Positions 52,825-53,076 of a stretch of DNA of 53,076 bases are shown here, one piece after another (the stretch's first letter is position 1; each line of letters opens with the position of its first letter). The DNA is from Rhizonema sp. PD37 (GTDB lineage: Bacteria > Cyanobacteriota > Cyanobacteriia > Cyanobacteriales > Nostocaceae): positions 1 through 53,076 of the forward strand of contig JAQYWO010000023.1 of assembly GCA_029379215.1 (NCBI GenBank), read 5' to 3'. The translations under genes and the position numbers were made by a program. Under the pieces are notes generated by a model. It worked only from the letters and a program-made list of their open reading frames with translations. It ran no database searches and had not been told where the DNA came from.

Positions 52825-53076
52825 ACATACTAATTACTCATATCCACATCCAGACTGCTCATCCATTTGGAAGCTATTTAAGGCTTTTCACCAGAGCCTA
52901 ATGTTTAACTTTTCTTTTATCTAACATTTCATATTTTTTTTGGAACAGCTGTTCGTAATGAGCTAATAACAGCTTTAATATCTACTAATTAATAAGTAAT
53001 TAAGTAACATTTCTTTTTTATCAAAAACCTCTCAATAATTGTTACGCGCTAACATAGACCTTTATTTGTTATCTCT
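52825..53076. promoter_or_regulatory. Upstream region of cnfR/patB with a 12-bp palindrome
   Basis: AT-rich with no gene. The perfect palindrome GAACAGCTGTTC occupies 52943-52954, roughly 240 bp before the chosen cnfR start, on sequence that would lie in its promoter or leader. It is a candidate operator but matches no motif I can name. Confidence 0.35.

Noticed and set aside
1..53076. Prophage, integrative element or tRNA-linked island boundaries
   Set aside because: No integrase, phage structural genes, tRNA or direct-repeat attachment sites were seen.

Overview
The window looks like chromosomal DNA of a filamentous, probably heterocystous cyanobacterium (Nostocales-like). The HIP1 octamer GCGATCGC recurs throughout. 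There is a cyanobacterial PanC-CMK fusion, a short heptanucleotide tandem repeat of the STRR type, many small palindromic dispersed repeats, cyanobacterial DUF3370 and DUF5895 families, and a CnfR/PatB-type regulator of nitrogen fixation at the right edge. No tRNA, rRNA, CRISPR array or prophage was recognised.

Layout. 1-10.9 kb is mostly housekeeping: thrB, an AbrB-type membrane protein, a thioredoxin, the purS-purQ pair, a Zur-like Fur regulator and an SPFH/NfeD membrane pair. Gene wreckage interrupts it: a truncated trpF-like ORF, half of a superfamily II helicase abutting the cut end of a TPR-like repeat gene, and an intact CHAT-domain protease. 11-21 kb holds a desaturase, a zinc-ribbon PP2C phosphatase, panC-cmk, DUF5895 and DUF3370 proteins, a class II glutamine amidotransferase and a tiny membrane protein. 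21-32.4 kb is an eroding region: tails of a porin, a TauE-like exporter and a LysR regulator, half a GNAT protein, and two genes (a methyltransferase and a VOC protein) each broken by a single in-frame TAG. Intact genes here are two methyltransferases, an RhlE-type helicase, an MgtC/DUF4010 membrane protein and an orphan sulfonate-binding lipoprotein.

32.4-43.7 kb is an accessory signalling/conflict-type island, bracketed by two ParE/RelE-type toxin-antitoxin pairs. It contains a Ser/Thr kinase-GUN4 fusion, an FHA-Ser/Thr kinase, a REP-associated tyrosine transposase (RAYT) with four near-identical 33-bp REP palindromes, an SDR oxidoreductase with a broken paralogous copy in which the RAYT-REP unit sits, and a 1560-residue CHAT-nSTAND-TM-WD40 protein. 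The last has 14 WD40 repeats and a 132-bp palindromic element inserted in frame.

43.7-49.5 kb looks like a partner-switching module: a SpoIIE/RsbU-type phosphatase, a STAS antagonist overlapping a glycogen debranching enzyme (glgX), and an RsbW-type ATPase. This suggests, but does not prove, a link between glycogen use and an anti-sigma switch. 49.6-53 kb holds an EgtD-like methyltransferase and cnfR/patB. All functional names rest on motif reading of the translated sequence; no database search was run.
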